A stretch of 62,000 nucleotides of DNA from Acanthaster planci (taxonomy: Eukaryota > Echinodermata > Asteroidea > Valvatida > Acanthasteridae), in the NCBI RefSeq assembly GCF_001949145.1, contig NW_019091362.1, positions 8,228,202 to 8,290,201 of the forward strand, read 5' to 3'. How positions within the stretch are numbered: the stretch's first letter is position 1; each line of letters begins with the position of its first letter. The translations under genes and the position numbers were made by a program. This document shows positions 51,003 through 62,000 of this stretch, piece after piece. The notes beneath the pieces are model-generated. The model ran no database searches and was not told where the DNA came from. It saw nothing but the letters and a program-made list of their open reading frames with translations.

Positions 51003-54000
51003 ATGGCTAGTCCAAAGAAAGTCACTCACCACCAGTGTTTGTCGTTAATCTTTTTCACAGTTGTATGTCAAGGTAAGCAACTCAGTTTAGTAAAGGAATA
51101 TGCAATTTAAGTACTAACTCGTAAATTGCTTTGACACTGTCTAGACTTGACAACTTTGGACCAAAGTACATGTACATGTATGATGTAGTTGTACATGTAC
51201 ACTGAGTGCAATTTTATAATGTACATGCATGTACATGTAGCCTTGCTGAGGGTTAAGTTCTAGCTCTATTGTAAATGAAAGTACTATGGCTCATAAAGTA
51301 AAAGTTGTTTTATACAGTTAAACTCTGTGATGAATAAGCTTCTCAAGCTAAATCTAGCATTGGTTTTCTGTTAGGCAGTTTGGCTGTGATGTACAATGTT
51401 AACGTTTCAGCACTTTTTTAGCTAGGCCTACCTGGATAAATCATATCTAGATTTATCCTTTGGTGGGAAAAAAATGCACACAGGACACGCTGAGCACCGT
51501 CATACGCACTCCCAATGGTCTTTGCTCGTGTGCCGGGCATCTGCATAAGCTGAATTGAAAAACTTCCATCACTGTCTCTTCTTTGCTATGGGGGTTCCTA
51601 GCTTGGGGAGAAGGGAGATCTAAATTTTAACTTATGGATGCACCTTTGTAGATGACTGTGACATCATACTCGATAACTGCAGTGTTAATGTTGTAAAAAT
51701 TATTGAGTTTGGAGGGAAATTTTGAGAGGAAACTGTGTTTTAACATATAGTGGATTCAAATTTGCATTAATAAGATTTAATAATAACATAACATTTTCTC
51801 ATAATTTTCAATTCAAAATTTTCCCCCCAAAATAGGGTCAACGCCATAAAGAGAGCATTGCCTTTGGTTTTTCTGGGGGCTGACCATTTTTTTAAAGCCA
51901 AAATGACAGAAAACTGGGGTCCCCAAAAAACAACCCCCTAATAAGGCCCATAGAGCGGTTGTGCTTGTTGGCCTCGACAAGCGTTAACATACACAATTAG
52001 GGTAAAAAAAGTGTCAACAACTTGTAAATACGTTCTTAAGATTTAAAAGAGGATTTATCATATTCAAGAGACTGTGTAAGAAAAATTACAAATTTGCTTC
52101 CAGATTCTTGCAGGAAAACAAACAGTTTTCGTAATGCATAGGGCCTCCATCTTTCTTTTCTCTGCTGTCCACGTAAAAACAAGATGGTGGCCGGTCAGGT
52201 TGTATGGACAGGCCTGACTGAGGTCCGACTTTGTCACTCATACCGGTATTTCCACACTCAAATAACACTTTAGATAAATGTGATACAATGAATATGATAT
52301 TGGGGAGACTTATCAATATTGTAAATACAATTTTGTGACAATACTAATATGCTTGGGAAAACTTGTTGATGCTTTGTTGACACTCGTTGATGCTGAGCAG
52401 CATGACCCCTATAAGAGAGGCAGAATGAGGAACTTCGCAGCTCTAGCCTAGGGATCATTGATGAGGGTTACAGTCACAGACTCGCAGTGGATAGTTGGGA
52501 AGGATGCTGTAGTTCAGTGTAAGAATACCACTACTGCTTGCATTCAGAGTCCTGACAGGACCAAATACGAGTACTGTGGTGTTTCAGGTTTAACAAGCTT
52601 ACATGTGTGCCTACCAGTATATAAACTAAACTGTGGTGTACACTGTACATGTACCTTTTCAAATGAAACCTTATTAAAACTCTTGAGTTACTTGAAACTC
52701 TCAAAGAGAATGGGTTTGTCAAAGAGAGCCAGAAATTTTTTCCCACAGCGTACAGTACTTACAGCACATGTATATGCAGTAAACCGCATTGCATACTAAC
52801 ATGCATGTATTTTTAAAACATTGTTTACACTGACAGTTTGTTTACTTTGAGGTAGACTATGTATGTGACATTTTATGAAGGTTGATGTGTGCATAGTTTC
52901 TCAGTTTGCATTGCTTAGTTTGCCTTAAATAGTCTTCTCCACGGTCCTTGATTTCCAAAGATGCTTGGTTTCTATGACTAATATCGCTTTGTAAAGTGGC
53001 TTTTGTGTGAGAGAAATTGATCTTTTAATTTGGTATGCTTATCTTTTTTCCTGTAATGTTCAAAAATTAAAAGTAGAAATATTGATTCTGCACATGTGTA
53101 GGGTAGTTTGACAGATGGGCTTTTAAAACATTTATTATGATGGAAATATTGTGTTCTGTTGTACGTGTACACGTAAGTAGTCAGGTATTGTTGGTCAATT
53201 GATGTTTCACATACACCCACATTTGTAGGAGAAGAACTGGTATCATGAGTTTAATGTTGCAGTCCTTAGATATCTGAGAGTGGCATGAAATGAGTAAGAT
53301 CTGCATGTACATGTATTGTTATTTATGCCAGGGGTGGTAAACTTGCACAAACATTCTTTTACGAAGAAAGTTCACTTGGGTACTATTTGTCAATGTGCCT
53401 TACAGTCACAGCAAGTGCTTGCCTTTACTGGAAACTCTATCAGTTAGTGCAAATTTCAGTCAAAACATACCAGTTGGAATGATCAAAATGTCTAAATTAC
53501 AACGAGGAAAGTGTACTGTCAGTAACAGCTCTCCAGGTACTGTAGTAAATTCAAAGGGCCTTAATAGCATTCTTGATAACCCAGGAAAACAGATAGCGGT
53601 GAACTCAGGGAGCTGTGGATTGACCTTTCGGTAATCAAATCATATCTGTCTAAGTAGGGGGTAGATTGCATATTCTCGTTTGTCCTGGCCGACATACATA
53701 CATGTACATGTACCTGTAATATGTTGTTCAGTGTGCATACTGTATAGATACTGTACACGTCTGTATGGTATGTACATGTACATACTACTGTACATGTACA
53801 GGTATCTACTTTAACCTGCACAGTCTTTGGTTTCCTGTTTGTAAAGACTAAAGGTGGAAAATTAGAGATAAGAAATTTACATATACCTGCAAGTCTTCCC
53901 GTTATTTTAAGGATAAATTGTTCTTGGATTTTGGGGAAAGGGGATTGTTTTCATTCGTGACCATTTACATGTACTTGCGAAAAGCAAAACTAACGCAACA

Positions 54001-57000
54001 CCAAACACTGTGCTTTTTAACAAGTATGGGATTCTTGACTGTCTGTGCAAGATGTAAATTAGTGTAGAGTTTTGCCTCAGACTTGAAAGCTGACACAGAT
54101 TTGAAATGAGGCTGTCTATGCCTGTACTGATACTGCAGCATTTGTTGGATTTGAAACAAGTGCCAAGTGTGCATGAATTGTCCTAAGGACATTTGGCACT
54201 GCATTCCCTATGTTGGAGCCAGATTACCCTCTGAACAAGTAAACAAAACCGTAATTATAGACACACTTGGAAAGCTTTATTCGACACTACAGGCAAGGAC
54301 TGAGTGATACTGGGCCCTATGGCAGTGTAGAAAAATGCAGACAGGATCCTGGAAGTTTACCTGGAAAATGTGGGCGAAAACCAAGGCCAGTCATAAACCC
54401 TCGGGTTACATTTTGTCAGTTTTCTATGGTACACACACTGGATAATACTGTTAGGCAACAACTCCAAGGATGAAAGGACAGGATTGAGAAGTTTCCTTCC
54501 CAAGGAATTGCTTCTCAAACCCAGTACAATACGTTGGAAGCTATCAGTCAGATCTGTGCAATTGTGCAGTTTTTGTTGATAATTCTGCCAACCAGTTGCC
54601 TTTCTTTCTAATTCACGGATATGGCAGATCATTTGAAAAAAAAAGGAAAGTTGTAAATTTCGTACTGGGTTGATCAATAGTGCAAAGTAATCATGCTGAT
54701 TGACTGATCGTGCCCAACATACAGTATACATGGTATACACAGCAAATGATGCTCTTTCATATGGATTAAAACACTTAACATGATTTTTTTAGAGATCAAA
54801 CTGTAGGCACCTGTATTGACACTAAGTGTAAATAATCCTTGTGTTTGAATTGGAGATATAAATTCAAGGAACGCTTACATCTTTCCAGATTCTTGTAGTG
54901 CTTGCTTGTCCCAAGCCCCACAATAAGCATTCATGTTTGGTAGCTTTGTCCTGTGACCCACCCAAAACTCCCCTGATGCAGGTGTAGTGTGCAGGAAGAC
55001 TCACTGAAATACCCACATGCTACCCCATGCTGAGTAGAAGACCACAGCCCACACACCACAAACGATTAGCCACAGAGATCCGGTAGTGGTTAACTTCGCA
55101 TGGTCCAATATTTAAAAGCATCTGCTAAGGACCTGGCCCTGTACCAAAAAACTGGTGTAGAAAGTCAACAGGTTTTTTTTTTTTAGAAAATGGTTGTATA
55201 CTTTATGCATGTACTAGTAGTAGCACATCAATTCTCAGTAACGTTTACTCGTTTGTTGGCAAGCAGCATATTTTTTTTTTCAGTGAAATACAACAGACAC
55301 AAGAAACTACTTGTATGTTCATAACTGTTTTTTACTTGTACACAATATTCGTGTGCAAACCGGCATGAGTCCATTTTGATTCCAAATTTGAATCAAATTT
55401 CAGATGTTCAGCTATAATGAATGCCAGAAATTGGTGAATAAAAAGTCAAATGATTTATCACCACCAGCATAAGTATGGTGTAAATTATCTAAAATCCTAT
55501 TTACTGTAAAAGTAACCAATCTAAAGCATTTGTGCCAAAATTATGGAGCAGACTGATTCAGGAGCTTTCTAAGACTGCTGAAATTTTTCTTCTGGTTTCA
55601 CAGTTGAAATAAAATGACCATCACAATGCAACATAACATTTTTGAATTGACCAACAAAATCTATCTTGGTGCAATTGTTTTCTTTGAAATTGCCTGTAAA
55701 CATAAGGAGTGATATAATGGGTAGTCGTATTTTAATTTTTTTTTCAACAGATGAATTTTTTTTTATAGAGTGAATGTACACGTACATGTATGTACAAGTT
55801 TTGTTTACTCGTGCCCATAATTGACAAGGACAGGGTCCTTTAGTCTCTTCAATTCAGACTGGAAGAATACTATATGACCATGGAACAAGGATGAGGTTTT
55901 GCGGTGCTTACAATGTATGCCCTTTTTTTATGACGTATTACGATACCCTTTGTCAATGATTGATTTTTCCCTCTTGTTTGCATTGCCTGAAACTTGAAAG
56001 AGCATTCTCTGGTGGCAATAAACCCCAATTGCGGTTCACTTCCATTCCGTCAAATGCATTTCAGTGAGTGTCTCAGCCTTGAGGAGGGCTTACTGTTGAC
56101 CTTAATAACAATTCTGTGCATCGATTCATGATTGTAGGCTCTGCAACCGATTGTAAGGCAATTTGTGGACAATTTGTATTGACTGGTTTTGCATGCTGCT
56201 GGTGTCACTTGATGAATCACGCTGATGGTGACTGGCAAAGAACCAAATACCATAAATGAGGAGCTGTTTTTATTAACCAATTAGCATCTATTGTGATGAA
56301 GTTTTTGCTTGTTGATGGTATCAGTAGATTCAAATCAAAAGTAAAATTGGATTGTGTTGAAGTAAGAATCTTAGATTACTGCACATGGTGTCTCTTTGAA
56401 TGCGATAGCACGGCCAATTTAGACAGGTGCAGTTTGAACTCAAATTACTTTGGCTGCCAAGCCCTGAGACTTCAGGGAATCAACCATGTACATGTAGGGT
56501 GCATTTGAAGCTCCATGGGAAAACCAGTCATTGGTATTAATTGATTTACAGCAAGTTAATATACATGTATGCATACATGTATGTTCCCATGATACATGTA
56601 TGACTGCAGTCCACCTCTGCACTTTGTGCTGCCAAGTGTTATACAATGTACACGTAATTGGACAGAATCAATACCAGCAGAAAGATTTGCTTTCATAAGT
56701 GAAAGTTTACCTTTGGAGTTCAATAGATCAGTATTTTTTATCTGCTTGTTATCTTGGAGTCAAAGGATTACCATAACAAGAGGTTGTGTTGTCAGTTTCA
56801 TGGGTGTAGATTTAGGGTCACCCCTTCCATTTCATTCCATTCCATTCTATTCTTCACTGTGTCAGGTTAAATAAACATTCCATAAATTTCGGGAGAAAAC
56901 AATTTTTACCTTGCAAAGTTATTAATATTAGGGACATACACACTCCATGTACAATGTACATGTACATTTACCAGTAAGGTAGGTAGCCTTGAATTAAATC

Positions 57001-60000
57001 TGTTTAAACCTGTTTTATAACAAGGATAGTGACATATTTTCAACCTGCACCATCTCTGACGATGTTGTACAACTAGACCTGGTCATTCGATAGTCCCACG
57101 TTGAGATGAGAAAAGTTTGGCTCGCTTCATTCTCTTACCGTTTATAATCACTCTCACTATACCAACATATTTGCCAGGTCTTGTATCTTTTGACCACCAA
57201 AATTATCTTTAAGTTTGGCTGCATCAAAAATTTATAATGAGTACGATATGTTCGTTGCAAACGTCATGTTTGACAGAATTTTGATCACGTTCGAGAATTT
57301 TGACAGAAACTGCATGACGTTCGAGAATGCCAAAATTCTCTCACATTTAGTGCTCAAAAATTCCATGTACGATTTTCATTTTGCCGGTTGTTTTGGAGAT
57401 AATTCCACTGAAAATAAAATTGAAATTAATAACTTTGAGCATTAGATTTTCATCATGAATTGTATTTTATGTCTTGAATGTCATTTTTTTGCAAACGTTA
57501 TTCAGAATGACGGATTTTCTTTTGAGAAAAATTGTTCCGAAGAGAAAAATTGGGGAGTGTCGCCATTCCGTGGAAGGGCTCATGAATATCTAATAAAAAA
57601 GAGGGCGCACTATCTGGGTTGATGTCAATTGTCAAACAGGCCATGATGCAGCAAAATGTTTCTCTAACGTCACCGCGAGAGATTGATGGAAGCCGTAAAA
57701 TCGCCACGATCGGTATTTTGGACTGCTGTTTTCGAGAACATACTTGAAGATGTATTTTTGCGTTGGGAAGATGTTGATTATATAATCAACATCTTCCTAA
57801 CGCAAAAATACATCTTGAAAATAGTTCGCGATACCCGCTGCTTCATTTGACTCGGACCGGCCAGCCGACCCCGGCAAGCTCGGTNNNNNNNNNNNNNNNN
57901 NNNNNNNNNNNNNNNNNNNNNNNNNNNNNNNNNNNNNNNNNNNNNNNNNNNNNNNNNNNCGTTGGGTACGGGCAAACCGTTATATATAACATACTTGAAG
58001 AAAATGTGAGCGGTCCAGTCGTAAAAGGATGATGGTTTGGGGGTGCTTTTTTGCACTCTTTTTTAAAGCTTGTGTTGTACATCGATATATGGATTTTACT
58101 CGCTTTTTTTGCAGTCAGTTATTTTTACACTAATGACAGAATCGAATGACATTCGCGACTGCCGACTTCAGGACCCGATTAATTGTAAGAGGTACTTTTT
58201 AATTTCGTGATTATGGTTTTAATATGTGTAAATATTATCACCTTTCACCAAATATAAATCTGTGTAAAATAACCTCGGGGATTATCACTCCTCAATAAAT
58301 TCTATTGGCTCGGATTTAAAGAAGGAGTTCATGTCCCTCAAAATTGCTAATGTTCGAGACTTTAAATAACTCCCATTAAGTTGAAAGGTTGACACAGTCA
58401 TCATTGTTCCAGATATCAGCCATGACTTCCCTCATTACATCAAACATTGGGAATTAATTCACTGCTGTTCACTTCAGGAAAAATGAAACCCCAAAGTCGA
58501 ACATTATCTAATGGTCCATATTTTGAGGAACCTGCCCTAAGTATACTGTCGTTCTGGTACCAATACATGGTACCAGTATGTGTGCCTTGGAAGCGTTTTT
58601 CAGATGAGTTTGTACTGTAAAATGGGTTACTGGTACAAGAAGAACTTGTGTGGGCAGATGGAGTGGGTGTTCAGATGAAAAGAAACATGTGCAATTGCCA
58701 GTCACCCATGCTTCCAGTCAGTCAACAAACTTAGTCATTTATCAACTTGTACAGATTTAAGAACGGACGTTAACTTCCCCAAAATGAAAGTAATGAGGCA
58801 GTGGGCAATGGCTTTCCATTATTTTCATTCTGTTACACGCAGGACTGTATATCGCATACACTGTTATGGCCCTGATGTTACCGGGTACAAGTTACATGTA
58901 CATAAAATAGTGGTTTACTGCACAGCATTACGATGGATTTGAGACGATGCAGGAAGCTTTTGTATTTCTCTGCCAAGAATGCCCAGGTTATTCGGATAAA
59001 GGCCCATAGGATCAGTTTCATTTCACTTCAGTGTTGTTTTCCAGGAACAAGAGCACTCTAACTTCCAAAGCAGTATACACAAAGCAAATCTGGGATTTAA
59101 CTGTCTAACATATATTCCAACTAGGCAACAGCTTTGAATCAGTCTGGATGTCAGGGTGTGTCAGTGTAGGATCAGATTCAGCCTGAGTTTGTGCTTTTCA
59201 CTGTAGAGTAGTGGTGACTGCATGGTAATCTAGACAGAGTTGAGCTTTGGAGCTAGAGCTGGCTTTTTCCAGAGAAAGTGATGACCCTTGAGATCTACAA
59301 TTAGAATTTTTTGAATGAAAACCAGACAAATGAGCTAGGCTTTTGTTAGTTATGTTGGCCTTTAAAACTTTGCACTTGAATAAAAATGATAAAATCCATT
59401 GGCACATTTATTGTGCTTGTGTTTTAAGACCTACAGGTAATGGGGCATACCATACTTGTTTCTTGGCATGGTTGATGGTTTATTCCTACTGTCAGTCCTC
59501 ATTTCAGTTTATACATTCATTTAAAATATATTTTGGAACTCTCATTCCTCATGACATGCCAGCTGTTAAACAAAGCATGCTCTATGTCAACCACATCAGG
59601 CCAAATCTGACCCTGGAGAAGGACCTTGTGCTCTGAGTCAAGCCCCATGAAGATACCCACTTAACATTTTTTGTCCTCTCTTCTCACCATTCTCAGTTCT
59701 TAGCTATGGAGTGGACCCAGCCTTGGAGGTGAATCTACTCGAGGCAATTGCAATGACGTCAAGCGCAGCTACGGGTATTAGGCAAGTGCCAGGCTATCAC
59801 AACGAAGGCCCAGCCTACAGTTTTGAAGGTACAAGTGCCAACATGCAGGGAGAGCCTGGTATTCTGAAACCCCTTTGTCATGCTGACTCACCCACCCTTC
59901 TTGAGAGCCCCATAAAATGTTTTTATTTAATGGCCTCTTGAAATTTGATAGGGAAAACCCGGAAAGTCAAAACCATGACTGAAACATTGGCAAATGAATG

Positions 60001-61419
60001 GCAATCTTTATCTCAGCGCTGGCCATTGACTAGAGTAGAGAGTGTGGCAGTCACGCGCAACATTCCTGAATAATTGATGGACAGCCAGTTTCACATTTGG
60101 ATGGGTGCTGACAGGTGCATCTCAAATTAATAGGAACTTTACAATGGCACCGCCCCATGAGGACCGTTAAAAAATTTCATGGGGATGATGGTAACTTGTA
60201 AGGGATCCCGCAGGGTTGTCAGGCAGAAAGGTATCCCAAGTAGACAAGGCTGTCAAAAATTGATATCAGTGCAAGGCTCTTAAATGATTGATTGATTCAG
60301 GTCGATGCTTATTAATGTTTACCAGTTCCTCATCATCACAACCGGACTAAGATTCATGTAGACCTTCTGTTTCTGCAGTCTTGTAACATGTGTACTTGCT
60401 TTGATAAGATGAGTCATACTGCTAATTTATCTTTTCTCAGAAAAGCTGTCTGATTCCCCTCTCTAGTCCCATTACCTTGCATTCTCGTTATATATTTAAA
60501 AAATTTTCTTTATCTTTAAACTGTGATATAACTAGTATATGAACGTGTACATGTTTATCCAAAGTGTGAGATACATGTATGGGCAATTTCCTCAAATAAA
60601 AATAACCCTTAAAGACTCTGTTTGGAGTTAACTTTGAATTTTGTCAACTCGGTTTAATTACTTGCTTGGTATATTTTATTCATTTTTGTTCAAGGAGGGG
60701 ACAGAACTCTACAAGTTCCAGAAGAATTCTTTGACAAAACCAAAAAACTCCTGGCTGCCACTACGGACTTCACCATTTTAGCAACAGTGAAGCAGCTGAA
60801 GAGAAACACGGCCAGCCTGGTATCGATAACAGCTGGCAGGGCAAGGTGAATACTTCCTATCTCTTGAAGAAAGAGTCTGTCCTTGCACGGACAGATGATC
60901 AGCCACCGCTGGTGCATATGTACTCTCTCTACTTTGGTTTTCATGTCATGTGCGTGTTGTGTACTTTTTGATTGCCCTGAATTACTGAAAGTGCAGCTGA
61001 ACTGTGATCGGTGCATGCGTGATCTATGTATTTTCATCCAGTTCATTAAGTGGAAGCCACTACTGAGGATTCTTAATCATATTGAGGTGCCACTGTGTAG
61101 TGACATAGCCAGGAGCTTGCTCTGTGGTAGCAATGGATCCCCTTGATAGTATCGGCTAGTTGGCATATACTGAAAACATGCAGTTGTGTATGTGTAATGT
61201 GTGGTTTTAGAAACTAGTTCTTTCCTTATTGTGCTGACATAAATCAGTTTGACTGTAGATCCAACATCAATAACATTCTTTGTGTAGTGATGCATTCTGA
61301 AACATGAATACCAAATGATGCAGTCACTGGATATGAGTCATGACTGTTTCTGTTTTTTGTAACATTAGTACCTTGGCGAACACTGTGTTCGACACGACAT
61401 CCTTCCGCAATGATTCCAG
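51003..61419 (+). CDS. NELL: NELL-type secreted protein, N-terminal part (gene runs off the window)
   Basis: Coding exons are 51003-51072, 59697-59828, 60695-60845 and, less surely, 61369-61419. All joins keep phase and give about 134 residues. Residues 1-26 form a signal peptide with the core CLSLIFFTVVC. Exon 2 carries GVDPALEVNLLEA and TGIRQVPGYHN, matching the start of mature NELL1/NELL2 (GVDP and GVRQVPG). Exon 3 carries EEFFDKTKKL and DFTILATVKQ, the opening of the laminin-G/thrombospondin-N-like domain. The fourth exon is supported by splice sites and phase but has little similarity to vertebrate NELL. NELL proteins are secreted, multi-domain (VWC and EGF) ligands acting in neural and skeletal tissue. 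The first intron is 8.6 kb and contains the 75-base gap and repeats. Invertebrates usually have one NELL gene, so NELL1 against NELL2 is not decided. Confidence 0.8.
51168..51240. repeat. tacatgta-rich cluster 1 in NELL intron 1
   Basis: Overlapping acatgtacatgta and gtacatgcatgtacatg words form a self-complementary AT/GC-alternating patch. Similar patches occur at 53694-53812 and 56559-56610. Confidence 0.7.
51975..52410 (-). mobile_element. Inverted-repeat element, family C copy 2 (uninterrupted)
   Basis: Its reverse complement aligns with the two halves of copy 1 at 29963-31015, from gggtcatgc at one end to acaagttgttgacac near the other. The ends carry subrepeats of agcatcaacaa type in opposite orientations. 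It is non-coding and lies in NELL intron 1. Confidence 0.7.
53694..53812. repeat. tacatgta-rich cluster 2 in NELL intron 1
   Basis: Several copies of acatgtacatgta surround text with a similar alternating character. The patch is self-complementary over much of its length. Confidence 0.65.
56559..56610. repeat. tacatgta-rich cluster 3 in NELL intron 1
   Basis: atacatgtatgcatacatgt is a near-perfect palindrome, followed by a third acatgtatg word. Confidence 0.6.
56823..56852 (+). repeat. Short ttcca/ttcat simple repeat
   Basis: This is a degenerate pentanucleotide run of about six units (ttccatttcattccattcca and so on) in NELL intron 1. Confidence 0.6.
57746..57816. repeat. Near-perfect 70 bp palindrome beside an assembly gap
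   Basis: Arms of about 35 bp meet at ttgattatataatcaa with one mismatch. The left arm starts aagatgtatttttgcgttgg and the right arm is its reverse complement. Weaker pairing continues outward for about 15 bp. The outer word aacatacttgaag occurs again at 57986-57998, beyond the gap. Confidence 0.8.
57885..57959. other. Assembly gap (75 unknown bases)
   Basis: This run of N lies in NELL intron 1, about 70 bp after the palindrome and directly after a GC-rich stretch. No exon is interrupted. Confidence 0.99.
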
Positions 61420-62000
61420 GTAATAAAAAAGTGTGCTAAGACAGAAGAACTTTCTGTGGAAAAACTTACAGACATCATTTTATACACTTTTCCTCCTCTC
61501 CCGTCAAAAATCATGTTTCACATTTACGCCTTCAGTTTGCATTCTATTGCTGATTCAGTCAACCTGCAAAAATAATCAATTTGTCACATGTTTTTTCTAT
61601 TAAGATGCATGTTCCTTGTGTAACCAAGATTCACCAATAATACCAGGTTGTGGTGCCAGAAAATCATTCTGCCAGAGCTGTCCAACTGTTCGACTTGTTG
61701 GAAACACTTGGCCTATTGTCTGTAACCTTCTGCTGTTATATCCTCATTCCACCAATTCACAATTCTCCTGCGTGCAAGAGTTACCATTTTGTGGGCTGAT
61801 AAAGTTTCAAGGTTCTGATAAGTGCATTCCTCTTAAGTTGACCAGCTGCTCGCTGATGTTTCCGGCTAGAAATCAAGTCAATCGGTGTCAACCTTGGATT
61901 CTTCCTTTCAAGCTGAACTTTTCTTCCATTGAAAGGCAAAGCCAGCTTTGATGCATACATTTGCACCTCCTGCTCTTACATGTATTCTGCATGTTTATTG

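Noticed and set aside
51003-51072. Alternative acceptor for NELL exon 2 at ttcttag (59696-59702)
   Set aside because: It would put the GVDP-like frame out of phase with exon 1. The tctcag acceptor six bases upstream keeps phase and adds VLSYG before VDP.
53395-53634. Plus-strand open frame in NELL intron 1
   Set aside because: It has no domain or splice support, and its frame does not link the flanking NELL exons.

Overview
This is a nuclear segment of an animal genome. It carries spliced genes with GT-AG introns, long non-coding spacers, dispersed inverted-repeat elements, two assembly gaps (26189-27028 and 57885-57959) and one isolated ambiguous base (23042). The predicted proteins resemble vertebrate orthologues closely in length and order of parts. 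The DNA is rich in the short words tacatgta and taggccta. An invertebrate deuterostome, probably an echinoderm or hemichordate, fits best; this is inferred from style and gene content, not proven.

Layout, left to right. (1) Minus strand, 1356-5553: a seven-exon gene for a 330-residue protein with two RWD-like segments and a C-terminal RING-H2 finger, probably an E3 ubiquitin ligase, with no symbol I recognise. (2) Plus strand, 9330-15010: nine exons encoding a 504-residue TCP11L1 orthologue. (3) Plus strand, 18283-25130: ten exons encoding a 627-residue WEE1 kinase. (4) Plus strand, 32531-34166: three coding exons for a 252-residue ODF3/CIMAP1 sperm-tail protein with STPG-type repeats. (5) Minus strand, 37193-49235: twenty-three exons encoding a 1044-residue SYCP1 orthologue, the synaptonemal complex transverse filament protein. 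(6) Plus strand, from 51003 to past the window end: the signal peptide and start of the N-terminal laminin-G/TSPN-like domain of a NELL-type secreted protein, with an 8.6 kb first intron. All exon joins in genes 1-5 keep frame from start to stop; this is the main support for the models.

Four of the five genes I can name (TCP11L1, WEE1, ODF3, NELL1) have human orthologues on the short arm of chromosome 11, so the block looks like conserved macrosynteny; SYCP1 (human chromosome 1p) is the exception. Several genes act in germ cells or meiosis. Genes 1 and 2 are head-to-head, ODF3 and SYCP1 are tail-to-tail, and SYCP1 and NELL are head-to-head with 1.8 kb between start codons.

The spacers and introns hold mobile-element remains. 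These include two copies of a foldback-like element built from 17-18 bp subrepeats, and a second inverted-repeat family whose first copy has been split by one of those foldback elements. There are also a MITE-like element inside WEE1, a LINE C-terminal relic, a 61 bp hairpin with telomere-like arms, and a 70 bp near-perfect palindrome beside the second gap. Candidate regulatory sites include a perfect RFX X-box upstream of ODF3, paired MYB-type sites between SYCP1 and NELL, and a CCAAT/E2F-like pair upstream of WEE1.
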